Shown here: positions 25,850 through 33,832 of the stretch, piece by piece
Layout: the number at the start of each line of letters is the position of its first letter
How positions within the stretch are numbered: the stretch's first letter is position 1
Origin: Psychroserpens damuponensis
GTDB lineage: Bacteria > Bacteroidota > Bacteroidia > Flavobacteriales > Flavobacteriaceae
Length of the DNA: 64,000 nt
Direction of reading: 5' to 3'
Assembly (NCBI RefSeq): GCF_000826655.1
Contig: NZ_JXJO01000003.1
Coordinates: 62,001-126,000, forward strand
Program-made: the position numbers and the translations under genes
Notes under the pieces: generated by a model
The model's input: only the letters and a program-made list of their open reading frames with translations
What the model was told of the DNA's origin: nothing
Database searches by the model: none

Positions 25850-26611
25850 TTGAAAGTAACATTTTTAGGTACAGGTACATCTCAAGGAATTCCAGTAATT
25901 GGAAGCGATCATCCTGTGTGTTTGAGTACAAATCCAAAGGATAAACGTCTACGAGTTTCTGTTTTAATAGAATGGGATGATTATGCTTTTGTAATTGATT
26001 GCGGACCCGATTTTAGACAGCAGATGCTGAGAACAAATTGCCATAAAATTGATGGTATTGTTTTTACTCATGAACATGCAGATCACACAGCAGGTTTAGA
26101 TGATATTCGTCCGTTTTATTTTCGTCAAGGTGATATTCCGTTTTATGCACATAAACGTGTATTTGGTGAGTTACAAAAGCGATTTGACTATATTTTTACT
26201 AAAGAAGAAAAATATCCTGGAGTGCCTAGCGTAATTCAGCATGAAATAAAAAATGAACCTTTTCTCCTCGGAAATGTAACGGTATTACCAATAAATGGCT
26301 ACCATCATAAACTTCAGGTTTTTGGGTTTCGTTTTGGTGATTTTGCTTATCTCACAGATATGAAAACCGTAGCCAAAGAGGAAATTGAAAAGCTTAAAGG
26401 TGTAAAAGTATTAGTAGTTAATGCATTGCGAGAAAAAGAACATCTATCACATTTCAACCTAAAAGAAGCTTTAAATTTTATTAATAAAGTACAACCAAAA
26501 ACGGCGTATTTAACACATATAAGTCATTATTTAGGTTTTCATGATGTCGTGCAACAAACCTTACCAGAAAACGTTAAATTAGCCTACGATAATTTAGTCA
26601 TAGAATTATAA
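25850..26611 (+). CDS. Metallo-beta-lactamase-fold hydrolase (PhnP/RNase Z-like)
   Basis: 253 residues. The TTG at 25850 is taken as start because the family begins right there with MKVTFLGTGTSQGIP and no in-frame ATG fits. Motif HEHADH is at 74-79 (two-metal site). VIDCGPDFR (48-56) precedes it and GYHHKLQVFGFR supplies a later His. LTDMKTV and the late His in LTHISH complete the metal site. It resembles PhnP-type phosphodiesterases acting on cyclic phosphates. The exact substrate is unknown. Cytoplasmic. Confidence 0.85.
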   Translation: MKVTFLGTGTSQGIPVIGSDHPVCLSTNPKDKRLRVSVLIEWDDYAFVIDCGPDFRQQMLRTNCHKIDGIVFTHEHADHTAGLDDIRPFYFRQGDIPFYAHKRVFGELQKRFDYIFTKEEKYPGVPSVIQHEIKNEPFLLGNVTVLPINGYHHKLQVFGFRFGDFAYLTDMKTVAKEEIEKLKGVKVLVVNALREKEHLSHFNLKEALNFINKVQPKTAYLTHISHYLGFHDVVQQTLPENVKLAYDNLVIEL

Positions 26612-26707
26612 AAAAATTATAAAAAATAGACGCTATAGTTTAGACGTTTATTATTAAAAACAATTATTAACTAAACCTTATTACAACTCAAAAAATAAAA
26701 CTATCAG

Positions 26708-27211
26708 ATGAAAAAAAGATTGTTTATGTACCTGTTTATTTTCACGTTATTACTTGTGATTTTTCAATTCGTAAATTCAAAAAACATTATTGAAAATTAC
26801 GATCAGAAACTCACAACTTATATAGAAAAAAATAAGCAGTTAAAGGATTCTATTACCTCAATTGAAGATAATTTAACAACAGATTTATACACCTTTAGAT
26901 TTGATACAAATGATGATGCCATGACCTATTGGGAAAATGAAGGCTATCGTATCTCTGAGTTTGTGCCTTTTTTAAAAGACCAACTTATGAGTCTTAATAT
27001 TTATGAAACCGAAGATCATCCTTTAGTGCCATATGCTTCAATGACTGGTAAAAAAATGCTTATTGAACAAATTAGAATTTTAAATCATAAATGGATTATC
27101 GCAAGCTTTACAGATGGTACATATTGGGGAGAAATGCTATTAGCTTATGACATTGAAAACAAAGAGAATTTGAAGTTTAAGGTTGTTGAATCTATTTTGT
27201 ATCAGCCTTAG
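26708..27211 (+). CDS. Membrane-anchored coiled-coil protein, unknown function
   Basis: 167 residues. One N-terminal membrane helix (5-22) is followed by a short coiled coil (about 28-57) and a globular domain containing DAMTYWENEGYRISEFVPFLKDQL and IASFTDGTYWGEMLLAYDI. The anchor and coil suggest a periplasmic or membrane-attached domain. I do not recognise a named family. It is 15 bases upstream of another small unknown gene and likely cotranscribed with it. Confidence 0.6.
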   Translation: MKKRLFMYLFIFTLLLVIFQFVNSKNIIENYDQKLTTYIEKNKQLKDSITSIEDNLTTDLYTFRFDTNDDAMTYWENEGYRISEFVPFLKDQLMSLNIYETEDHPLVPYASMTGKKMLIEQIRILNHKWIIASFTDGTYWGEMLLAYDIENKENLKFKVVESILYQP

Positions 27212-27225
27212 TTACTATCATCTCT

Positions 27226-27720
27226 ATGAAATTAATTCCTTCAGAAACTATTGAAATTAAATCTTCGCTTTCTATCGATCAAATTAGAGAGCTTTTAGCT
27301 CATAATATTGAGCCAAAAATGAAATTTAAATTTTCTAAAAATCATAAGATTTTTGAAGGTTTTATAGAACAAGATACTTTTGAGATACAACGCATTATTA
27401 GAGGGAGAAATTCATTTAAACCATACATAAAAGGTGATATTAAAAGTCATAATAATGGTACTCTATTAAGCGCATCGCTTAAAATGAATCATTTTGTAAT
27501 CACTTTTATTTTGATTTGGCTTGGTATGGTTTGTTTCGGTTTTTTTGTTTCAATATACGCAGTTTTAAGGCAAGACTTAAATCCAATAGCAGCGTTTGGT
27601 CCATTGATAATGATTGTTTTTGCTTATGGTTTAATGAATTACGGCTTTGATAGCGAAAAGAAAAAAGGGATTGAAGCTTTAGAAACCCTTTTAAAAGGGA
27701 AAGCTAATCGTAAGTCCTAA
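27226..27720 (+). CDS. Small membrane protein, unknown function
   Basis: 164 residues. The soluble N-terminal domain (1-85) has FEGFIEQDTFEIQRIIRGRNSFKPYIKGDIKSHNNGT, a beta-rich pattern typical of a recurring family of short Bacteroidetes membrane proteins. Two membrane helices follow (about 88-113 and 122-140). Cytoplasmic N-terminus likely. Function unknown. Second gene of a two-gene unit. Confidence 0.6.
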   Translation: MKLIPSETIEIKSSLSIDQIRELLAHNIEPKMKFKFSKNHKIFEGFIEQDTFEIQRIIRGRNSFKPYIKGDIKSHNNGTLLSASLKMNHFVITFILIWLGMVCFGFFVSIYAVLRQDLNPIAAFGPLIMIVFAYGLMNYGFDSEKKKGIEALETLLKGKANRKS

Positions 27721-27746
27721 AGGTAATGCTGTTGTTTTTATTTATA

Positions 27747-28274
27747 TTAAAGCAGCAACCATTCAGCTCTTGTCATACTAAACACCTTAAATTCGTCTAC
27801 TTGTTTTTCAAGTGACATACCATTTTTAATAGCGACCATTTCCGAAGCTATATTATCTACATGCATCATAGAAATAAGATGATTTGAGAATTCGTTTTTA
27901 AAACAAAAATCTCTGCATGTTTTGGCTGCTTCTTGAGCGTAACCTTGTCCCCAAAACTCAGGCAGTATAGAGTAACCAACTTCTAGGCGTTTTTCATGGT
28001 CTACGGTTTGTATTAATAATCCTGCTTGCCCAATAAAATGACCAGTTGCTTTATCAATGAGGGCATTCATTCCTCCAAGATTGTTTTCATAACGATGCCA
28101 AACTTTATTAAACCAAAAATCACATTGTTCTTTTTGGGATAAACCAGTTGGCATACCTAGAAATTTGTCTACATTTTTTTCTTTAAATAAAGGCAACCAT
28201 AAATTGTAATCGTCTTTTTTAACGCGTCTAAATTGTAATCGATTAGATTCTTGATCTGTAAGAAGAAGGTTCAT
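27747..28274 (-). CDS. GNAT family N-acetyltransferase, RimJ/RimL-like
   Basis: 175 residues. LQFRRVKKDDYNLWLPLF starts the fold. EVGYSILPEFWGQGYAQEAAKTCRDFCF contains acetyl-CoA-binding motif A (Q/G-x-G-x-A pattern GQGYAQEA). MMHVDNIASEMVAIKNGM matches the [HD]-x-x-N-x-x-S-x-x-[LV]-x-x-K-x-G motif near the C-terminus. These features fit RimJ/RimL-type acetyltransferases, which acetylate protein N-termini or small molecules. Substrate unknown. A CTTCGGAA octamer lies inside the gene at 27839. Confidence 0.85.
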   Translation of the reverse strand: MNLLLTDQESNRLQFRRVKKDDYNLWLPLFKEKNVDKFLGMPTGLSQKEQCDFWFNKVWHRYENNLGGMNALIDKATGHFIGQAGLLIQTVDHEKRLEVGYSILPEFWGQGYAQEAAKTCRDFCFKNEFSNHLISMMHVDNIASEMVAIKNGMSLEKQVDEFKVFSMTRAEWLLL

Positions 28275-28309
28275 CTGTTAATTTTCAGACAATTTAAGAA
28301 TATACAATG

Positions 28310-28374
28310 AGATTCCTCGTCCCTCGGAATGACAATAGCAGTTTAAATGTCATTCAGAGCGTAGCAAAGAATCT
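28310..28374. repeat. Dispersed intergenic palindromic repeat of flavobacterial type
   Basis: Inverted arms AGATTC...GAATGAC (28310-28333) and GTCATTC...GAATCT (28349-28374) flank a 15-base centre. The wording GTCATTCAGAGCG...GAATCT is a recurring intergenic repeat type in flavobacterial genomes (from general knowledge). It lies in the 146-base gap between two minus-strand genes. It has no coding potential and could fold as a long imperfect hairpin. Confidence 0.65.
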
Positions 28375-28420
28375 AATGTAGAAGTTTTCAATTTTCACTA
28401 CTTACTCAATTACAATAAAT

Positions 28421-29062
28421 CTATATCTTCGTATCCAACCAACTCTTAAACTCATAAAAGTTTTGAGGCGCAACGCCATGGCCAACAGGAAATTCTGAAA
28501 ATGTATTTTTAATATTTAAGTTGTTTAAAAACTCAGGTGCTTTTCTAGCCCAACTTATAGGTATCACTTGATCTGCGCTACCATGAGAACAATAAAAATC
28601 TAGATGAGAGTAATCGTTATCTGCTAAATTATCGTTGAGCATATCGTCACTAACATAACCGCTTAGTGCAATAATGTTCTTCACTTTTTCAGGATAGGTG
28701 AGTGCCACAGCATAACTTAAAATGGTACCTTGACTAAATCCTAAAAGCGTCACGTTATCTTTATTTACTGGGTATTTTGCACAAGCTTCATCAATAAATT
28801 TGGCGATGTTATCACGAGATTCTAGAGCTTGTTCAACATCATTCCATTTGTTTTGATTGGCGTCAAAATTAATAGCATACCAAGCATTTCCGTAGGGTTG
28901 CATTGGGTGAGGAGCTCTCACAGAAATGATAAATAACTCTTCTGGCAATTCTTGAGCAAACGAAAATAAATCGTTCTCGTCGCTTCCATATCCATGTAAC
29001 ATGATGAGTAATGGTGCATTTTCTTTTAAAGACGAAGGTCTTGTGATGTGGTGTAACGTCAT
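28421..29062 (-). CDS. Phospholipase/carboxylesterase-type alpha/beta hydrolase
   Basis: 213 residues, close to the usual size for the family. Catalytic triad visible: S110 in LLGFSQGT, D164 in HGSADQVIP and H195 in FPVGHGVAP. The oxyanion-side HGYGSDEND is at 23-31. No signal peptide, so it is cytoplasmic. Likely a carboxylesterase or thioesterase. It is 6 bases downstream of the DUF4870-like gene and part of an operon running from the BatA protein. Confidence 0.88.
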   Translation of the reverse strand: MTLHHITRPSSLKENAPLLIMLHGYGSDENDLFSFAQELPEELFIISVRAPHPMQPYGNAWYAINFDANQNKWNDVEQALESRDNIAKFIDEACAKYPVNKDNVTLLGFSQGTILSYAVALTYPEKVKNIIALSGYVSDDMLNDNLADNDYSHLDFYCSHGSADQVIPISWARKAPEFLNNLNIKNTFSEFPVGHGVAPQNFYEFKSWLDTKI

Positions 29063-29068
29063 ATTTTA

Positions 29069-29398
29069 TTAACCTATGTTAGAAAACCATTTTTGAAACA
29101 ATGGTCCTAAAATTGGAACTTCATTCATTTTTTTTCCTACAGCTCCAATAATTCCGTAGATAAAAAGGGCAATAAAAAATATCCAAAATGACATTGAAAT
29201 CATCCAGCTATTAAATGCGCCAATAAAATACCCTAATAGCATTTGTAGTAACCATAAACCTAAGGCTTGGCGAATGTGAAAAGAGACTAAAGGGTTTGGT
29301 TTATCACGATTCAAAAAAAAGGCAATTAGAGTTCCGATAAGCGTTATATAGGCTATAATTGCTAAGTTGTCGTTGTTGTTTTCAGCTGTATGTTGCAT
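29069..29398 (-). CDS. DUF4870/Tic20-like small membrane protein
   Basis: 109 residues. Three membrane segments at about 13-30, 48-64 and 68-87. PLVSFHIRQALGLWL (36-50) is the signature helix of the DUF4870 family, whose fold resembles Tic20. The pattern KKMNEVPILGPLFQKWF at the C-terminus is also usual. Function unknown. It lies between the esterase and dihydroorotase-like genes with gaps of 4-6 bases. Confidence 0.75.
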   Translation of the reverse strand: MQHTAENNNDNLAIIAYITLIGTLIAFFLNRDKPNPLVSFHIRQALGLWLLQMLLGYFIGAFNSWMISMSFWIFFIALFIYGIIGAVGKKMNEVPILGPLFQKWFSNIG

Positions 29399-29402
29399 GT
29401 AT

Positions 29403-30656
29403 TTATTTTAATATCAATTGATTGTTAGAGAAAATGCCGTAAACCGTTCCTTTTAATTCTCTATCTAAAAACATAGAATTTTTGGATGTAGATAAGATAT
29501 TTTCCGAAGAAAAAGTAGACGTGTCATTTGGATTAAACAAAGTTAAATTTGCTTCGTTTCCTATTGAAACAGATGTGTTTTCAATATTAAAACGCTCTTT
29601 TCCTTTGGTGAGTAATTCAATAGTTTTTTTAATGGTGAATATAGAATTTAAGGCTCCAAAAGCACTTTCTAAACCAATGGTTCCGTATTTGGCGTAATCA
29701 AATTCTATCTTTTTATGCTCGATGTCTATCGGGTTATGATCGCTTGTGACCATGTCAATAGTTCCATCTTTAAGACCCTCAATTAATGCCTCGATATCGC
29801 TTTGAGTTCTCAGAGGTGGCAACACTTTAAAATTGGTATCAAATGTTGTTAAATTCTCATCTGTAAACACCAAATTATGAATGGCAACGCTACATGTCAC
29901 ATCTAGTTTTTTAAGTTTCGCTGCTCGTATTAATTCTACCGATTTTGCAGTAGATATGGTTGGGATATGCAATTTACCTTCGGTATATTCTAAGATGAAT
30001 AGATCTCGAGCAATTTGTAATTCTTCGGCTAAAGCAGGATTTCCTTTTAAACCTAGAGAGGTACTTGTCACATTTTCATTCATGACACCTAAACCGCTAA
30101 TTTTTGATTCCTGCGGAAATGAGCACACCAAACCACCAAAATTGCTTGCGTACTGTAAGGCAACTTTCATTAAGTTTGGATTAGTGATTGGTTTTTGATA
30201 ATCATAAAATGCTACAGCTCCTGCTGATGTCATATCAAATAACTCTGCTAAGTCAACACCTGCACTATCTTTTGTTAATGCACCAATGGGTAATAATTGG
30301 ACAGCATTTTTTGCCGATTTAGATTTCAAGAAAGCAATATCGGCATAACTATCAATCACAGGATTGGTGTTAGCATTCACAGCAACCGAAGTAAATCCAG
30401 AAAGTGCAGCAGTTTTAAGTCCGTTTTCAATCGTCTCACGTTCTTCATAACCTGGTTCACCAAAACTTACCGAACTATCAAACCAACCTTGAGATACATG
30501 AAGGTTATCTAGTGTAATCTCTTTATAGTTTTTTGGATTTTGAATGTGTTTAGATATTTGAGAAATTAATCCCTTTTCAATTAGAATATCAACGGTTTGA
30601 TTGTGAAAATCGCTTTTAGGGTCAACTATAATGGCAGATTTTACAAGTACGTTCAT
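29403..30656 (-). CDS. Degenerate dihydroorotase-like protein
   Basis: 417 residues with the full amidohydrolase / dihydroorotase layout, including ENGLKTAALSGFTSVAVNANTNPV and TSDHNPI near the C-terminus. The metal-binding D-x-H-x-H-x-REPG motif is altered: residues 60-69 read DSSVSFGEPG, so both histidines are Ser (S62, S64) and the substrate Arg is Gly (G66). The later HAEDP-type motif reads SFPQES, and the H-x-x-H-x-S motif has only one His. It is therefore unlikely to be an active zinc dihydroorotase. It may be a structural partner (as with PyrC-prime of some aspartate transcarbamoylases) or have a new role. Its start overlaps the stop of the BatA-like gene by 4 bases. Confidence 0.8.
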   Translation of the reverse strand: MNVLVKSAIIVDPKSDFHNQTVDILIEKGLISQISKHIQNPKNYKEITLDNLHVSQGWFDSSVSFGEPGYEERETIENGLKTAALSGFTSVAVNANTNPVIDSYADIAFLKSKSAKNAVQLLPIGALTKDSAGVDLAELFDMTSAGAVAFYDYQKPITNPNLMKVALQYASNFGGLVCSFPQESKISGLGVMNENVTSTSLGLKGNPALAEELQIARDLFILEYTEGKLHIPTISTAKSVELIRAAKLKKLDVTCSVAIHNLVFTDENLTTFDTNFKVLPPLRTQSDIEALIEGLKDGTIDMVTSDHNPIDIEHKKIEFDYAKYGTIGLESAFGALNSIFTIKKTIELLTKGKERFNIENTSVSIGNEANLTLFNPNDTSTFSSENILSTSKNSMFLDRELKGTVYGIFSNNQLILK

Positions 30657-32578
30657 TTTAGAAATTTTAAGATGAGCATTTCAATGATTAAAAAAATCAC
30701 TGCAAAAATAACAAACCATTTCCATAGTTCATTAACATTTGTAGCACTTTTAATCTCACTTATTGCAGATGCTACAGAATTGTCTATAGTCACATTTGTG
30801 ATGCTTTGAGTATCAAAATAATTGAGATGACTTTCCTTACGATTAAAATTAAAACTCAAATTTTTAAGAAAGGTGTCTTTATTTTTTACTGAAATAATTC
30901 CGGCAACATCAGGATACGTATTCGTAATCAGTTCTACTTTATTATCATAGGTTTGTTGCAACGGTATTACAGAATTCTCACCATTTACCAAAGTCAAAAT
31001 ATCGTCCTGTTGTAGTTGTGTAGCGATATCAATGGTGTTTTCTTCTCCAATAGTATAGTATAAATTTCCGGTTTTTAAACTCTGTTTTCCAATATTATAT
31101 AACACAGGAACGATTAAAGGTGAGTTCTTAAAATTAGAATTTTTAGTATCTATAGCTGCGGAAAATCTAAAGGCGTTACCACTTTGAGCGAGAAAGGATG
31201 TGCCATCTTCATAGCTTAAAATCGAAGACACAGAGCTCGTGATATTTGTATAAAAGCCATTTACTTTTGGATATTGAAAATTAGACACTTGTTTATCAAA
31301 AACATTAGACAATAATGGATGCGCATAATTAATTGTCGTAATTTTCTTTTCTACCGTATTTAGTGTGCTAAATTGAGAAAACCCATAACCATTAAAAAGT
31401 TGATTATAGGTGTTAACTCTAATGTTATTTGAAGGGATTACTAGTAATTTCCCTCCATTTTCAGTAAACGATTTTAAAGCAGTAGTTAATGAGCTGGGAA
31501 TATCTACCAACTCATTTAAAATAATTAAATTCTGTTGTTCTAACGTGTTATAATTTAAAGCACTAAACTTTGATGCTGTATAGTTAAATTCATCACTTGT
31601 ATAAATTTTTTGAAGAAATGTATCATCAACTTCGTTAATGGCTAACACATTAATTTTTTCGCGTTGATCTATATTAAAATAGAGTGTATTATCATATTGC
31701 AAATTACGATCTTCAATAACTAGTTTACCATTAAACACCGAATTTGTAGGTATTGTAAAGCTTGTTGTGGCTTCATCTGTAATAGTTACTGCAGTTTTTG
31801 CAATAAGCTTATCATCGTTAAAAAGTGATACAGGTAAGGTTTCAATAGCATCACCTTGGTTTTTAACATGAACTGTAAGTTCTAAATTTTCTACTGTTGT
31901 TTTACTAATGTAAACACTATCAACAGTAATATTATTTTGGTTTACTGGTTTAAGTTGTACTAATTTAAGCTTAATTAAACTATCATTTGTAGCTGTAAGA
32001 CTTTCGTTTTTTTGTTGAAAATCTGAGACTAAAACTAAATTTTTAATAGCACTCTCATCATTAGAAAACAGCTTTTTTCCTTTTAAAACGGCTGCATCAT
32101 AAGCCAATTGGTTTGGAGAATGCTTGAGTTGAATTAAATCATTTTTAATAGCTTTTACCGTTGTTTTATTAAAATTAGCGTCATTAGTGAAAATGGATAT
32201 AGGCTCATTCTCATCAATATTCTCAATTATATCTTGGATAGCTATATTAAGTAAACTCCCATTAGTACTAGGAGATTGCATACTAAACGAATTATCGAGA
32301 TAAATAACGGTTTCACTTTTGGTATTAAAACTATTAGAGTTTGATATATAAGGTTGTGCAAATGCAATAATCACAAAAGCCAATAATAACATTCTCGTTA
32401 TTAAGGTCAGCCATTTTTTTAGTTGTGAGCTTTTACGTGTTTGTATTGTCAATTCTTTTAAAAACTGAACATTAGTAAACGCAACACTTTTAAATTTTCT
32501 AAGTTGAAATAAGTGAACAATAATAGGAATAATGAGCAGAAGTAAAGCGTAAAGTAGTTCTGGATGTTTAAACTGCAT
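30653..32578 (-). CDS. BatA-domain/VWA-like membrane protein
   Basis: 641 residues. The N-terminus MQFKHPELLYALLLLIIPIIVHLFQLRKFKSVAFTNVQFL is the BatA N-terminal domain, with a second membrane helix at about 58-76. A VWA-like domain follows: VIYLDNSFSMQSP is the MIDAS-like D-x-S-x-S. A beta-rich periplasmic region with CARDB-like repeats comes next, and a C-terminal helix ends in LKFLK. Inner membrane, bulk in periplasm. Overlaps the dihydroorotase-like gene by ATGA, so the two are translationally coupled. Confidence 0.8.
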   Translation of the reverse strand: MQFKHPELLYALLLLIIPIIVHLFQLRKFKSVAFTNVQFLKELTIQTRKSSQLKKWLTLITRMLLLAFVIIAFAQPYISNSNSFNTKSETVIYLDNSFSMQSPSTNGSLLNIAIQDIIENIDENEPISIFTNDANFNKTTVKAIKNDLIQLKHSPNQLAYDAAVLKGKKLFSNDESAIKNLVLVSDFQQKNESLTATNDSLIKLKLVQLKPVNQNNITVDSVYISKTTVENLELTVHVKNQGDAIETLPVSLFNDDKLIAKTAVTITDEATTSFTIPTNSVFNGKLVIEDRNLQYDNTLYFNIDQREKINVLAINEVDDTFLQKIYTSDEFNYTASKFSALNYNTLEQQNLIILNELVDIPSSLTTALKSFTENGGKLLVIPSNNIRVNTYNQLFNGYGFSQFSTLNTVEKKITTINYAHPLLSNVFDKQVSNFQYPKVNGFYTNITSSVSSILSYEDGTSFLAQSGNAFRFSAAIDTKNSNFKNSPLIVPVLYNIGKQSLKTGNLYYTIGEENTIDIATQLQQDDILTLVNGENSVIPLQQTYDNKVELITNTYPDVAGIISVKNKDTFLKNLSFNFNRKESHLNYFDTQSITNVTIDNSVASAISEIKSATNVNELWKWFVIFAVIFLIIEMLILKFLK

Positions 32579-32724
32579 TCCTGTTTTTGGGATTGTTATT
32601 GATAATGCTCAAATATAGAAAATGATGAGGGATTTGTAGGTTTTGGTTTTGAGAAATTTAACTTTTAGTTATTTTTTCGTTATGACTTTTATTTTGGTAA
32701 AAACGTCTTGGTATCATAATTTAG

Positions 32725-33732
32725 TTAACAGAAAAAGAAATAATCCATCATGGATGCCATTTGTAATGATTTTAAATACTGTTTAATTTCTAATTGAGCT
32801 TCAGTATTGGCGACACTTACAATGCTTTGAGGATGTTTTAAGGTGTTTAAATGTTCAAAACTATAGAGTAGCTCATCATATATATGTTTACCAATTTTTT
32901 TTGGATTGTCACAAATCCATATAAAAGGAACGTTTCTTTCTTTTAAAAGTTTTGCTACTTTTTTACCTTTTTGTCCTGCTCCCCAAATGGTTAATGGTCG
33001 CGAAGGTTCATAATTGAGTTCTAAAAAATAATCGACTTTGAGTTCTAAAAAATGATTTTCGGCATAATGGTCATCGGTTCTTGATGCTCTTGTGCTATAA
33101 TCTCTCCAATAGTGTAAAACAGATGTGGTTGGTATGCAGCACATTTCATTTTTATAAAACCTGAAAGCTAGGTCGTAATCTTCAGGGTAACGGTTAGGTG
33201 TAAAGGCTCCGCATAACTCAAAATCATTGCGATGTAACATCCAACAAGGTGAGGGTATGACACATTCTTTATAAATTTCTGAGTAGTTATCACCTTTCGA
33301 GGTTAATGCGTTTAACCAAGATTCATATTTGGCATAACCGTCTCCAATACCAGCTTTACTAAAATAGTTCACCAACCCTAATGCTATATGTTTAGGTCCA
33401 TGCGTTTGTAAATCGTTGAGCATAATGCTCAATTTGTTTGGATGCATGATATCGTCACTATCCATTCTTGTGATGTACGTTCCGTTACTTTTAGAATATG
33501 CTAAACGTAATGCATCAATAATGCCTGCTCCTGAATTTTTTATCAGTTTTATGCGTTTATCCATTTCCGCGAAAGCGAAAACAATAGCATAACTGTCATC
33601 TGTAGAGTGATCGTCAACAATAATTAGCTCCCAATTGGTATGGCTTTGATTCACAATAGATTCTAAGCATTCTGTTAAAAATTGTGATGTGTTTTTAAAA
33701 GGTGTAAGGATGCTAATAAGAGGATTTTCCAT
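32725..33732 (-). CDS. Family 2 glycosyltransferase with C-terminal Rossmann-like domain
   Basis: 335 residues. N-terminal GT-A domain: ISILTPFKNTSQFLTECLESIVNQSH (7-32), WELIIVDDHSTDDS and TYITRMDSDDIMHPNK, where DSD is the divalent-metal motif. CWMLHRNDFELCGAFTP and EDYDLAFRFY follow. The C-terminal 90 residues are an extra domain beginning PLTIWGAGQKGKKVAKLLKERNVPFIWICDNPKKIG, a glycine-rich nucleotide-binding-like fold found fused to some Bacteroidetes GT2 enzymes. The codons for FAFAE carry the TTTCCGCGAAAGCGAAA palindromic motif. Sugar unknown. Confidence 0.85.
   Translation of the reverse strand: MENPLISILTPFKNTSQFLTECLESIVNQSHTNWELIIVDDHSTDDSYAIVFAFAEMDKRIKLIKNSGAGIIDALRLAYSKSNGTYITRMDSDDIMHPNKLSIMLNDLQTHGPKHIALGLVNYFSKAGIGDGYAKYESWLNALTSKGDNYSEIYKECVIPSPCWMLHRNDFELCGAFTPNRYPEDYDLAFRFYKNEMCCIPTTSVLHYWRDYSTRASRTDDHYAENHFLELKVDYFLELNYEPSRPLTIWGAGQKGKKVAKLLKERNVPFIWICDNPKKIGKHIYDELLYSFEHLNTLKHPQSIVSVANTEAQLEIKQYLKSLQMASMMDYFFFC
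33564..33580. repeat. Flavobacterial CGCGAAAGCG-type palindromic motif inside a gene
   Basis: TTTCCGCGAAAGCGAAA contains CGCTTTCGCG on the minus strand, a word that recurs in many flavobacterial genomes (general knowledge). It is inside the GT2 gene and encodes FAFAE. Its end resembles the TTTCCGAAG octamer family. Confidence 0.4.
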
Positions 33733-33787
33733 GTTACAAAAGTACCATATTTAACAAAACCTTAGCTAAAATAGTAGTAACAGATTG

Positions 33788-33795
33788 TAGTTTTG
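33788..33795 (+). promoter_or_regulatory. -7 element for the M61 peptidase gene
   Basis: TAGTTTTG (TAnnTTTG). The inferred start near 33800 lies downstream of an in-frame upstream start codon at 33797, which supports ATG 33833 as the true start. No clear -33 TTG. Confidence 0.45.
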
Positions 33796-33832
33796 CGTGA
33801 CTAAAATAAAAACAAAAATTAATTATTTTATA

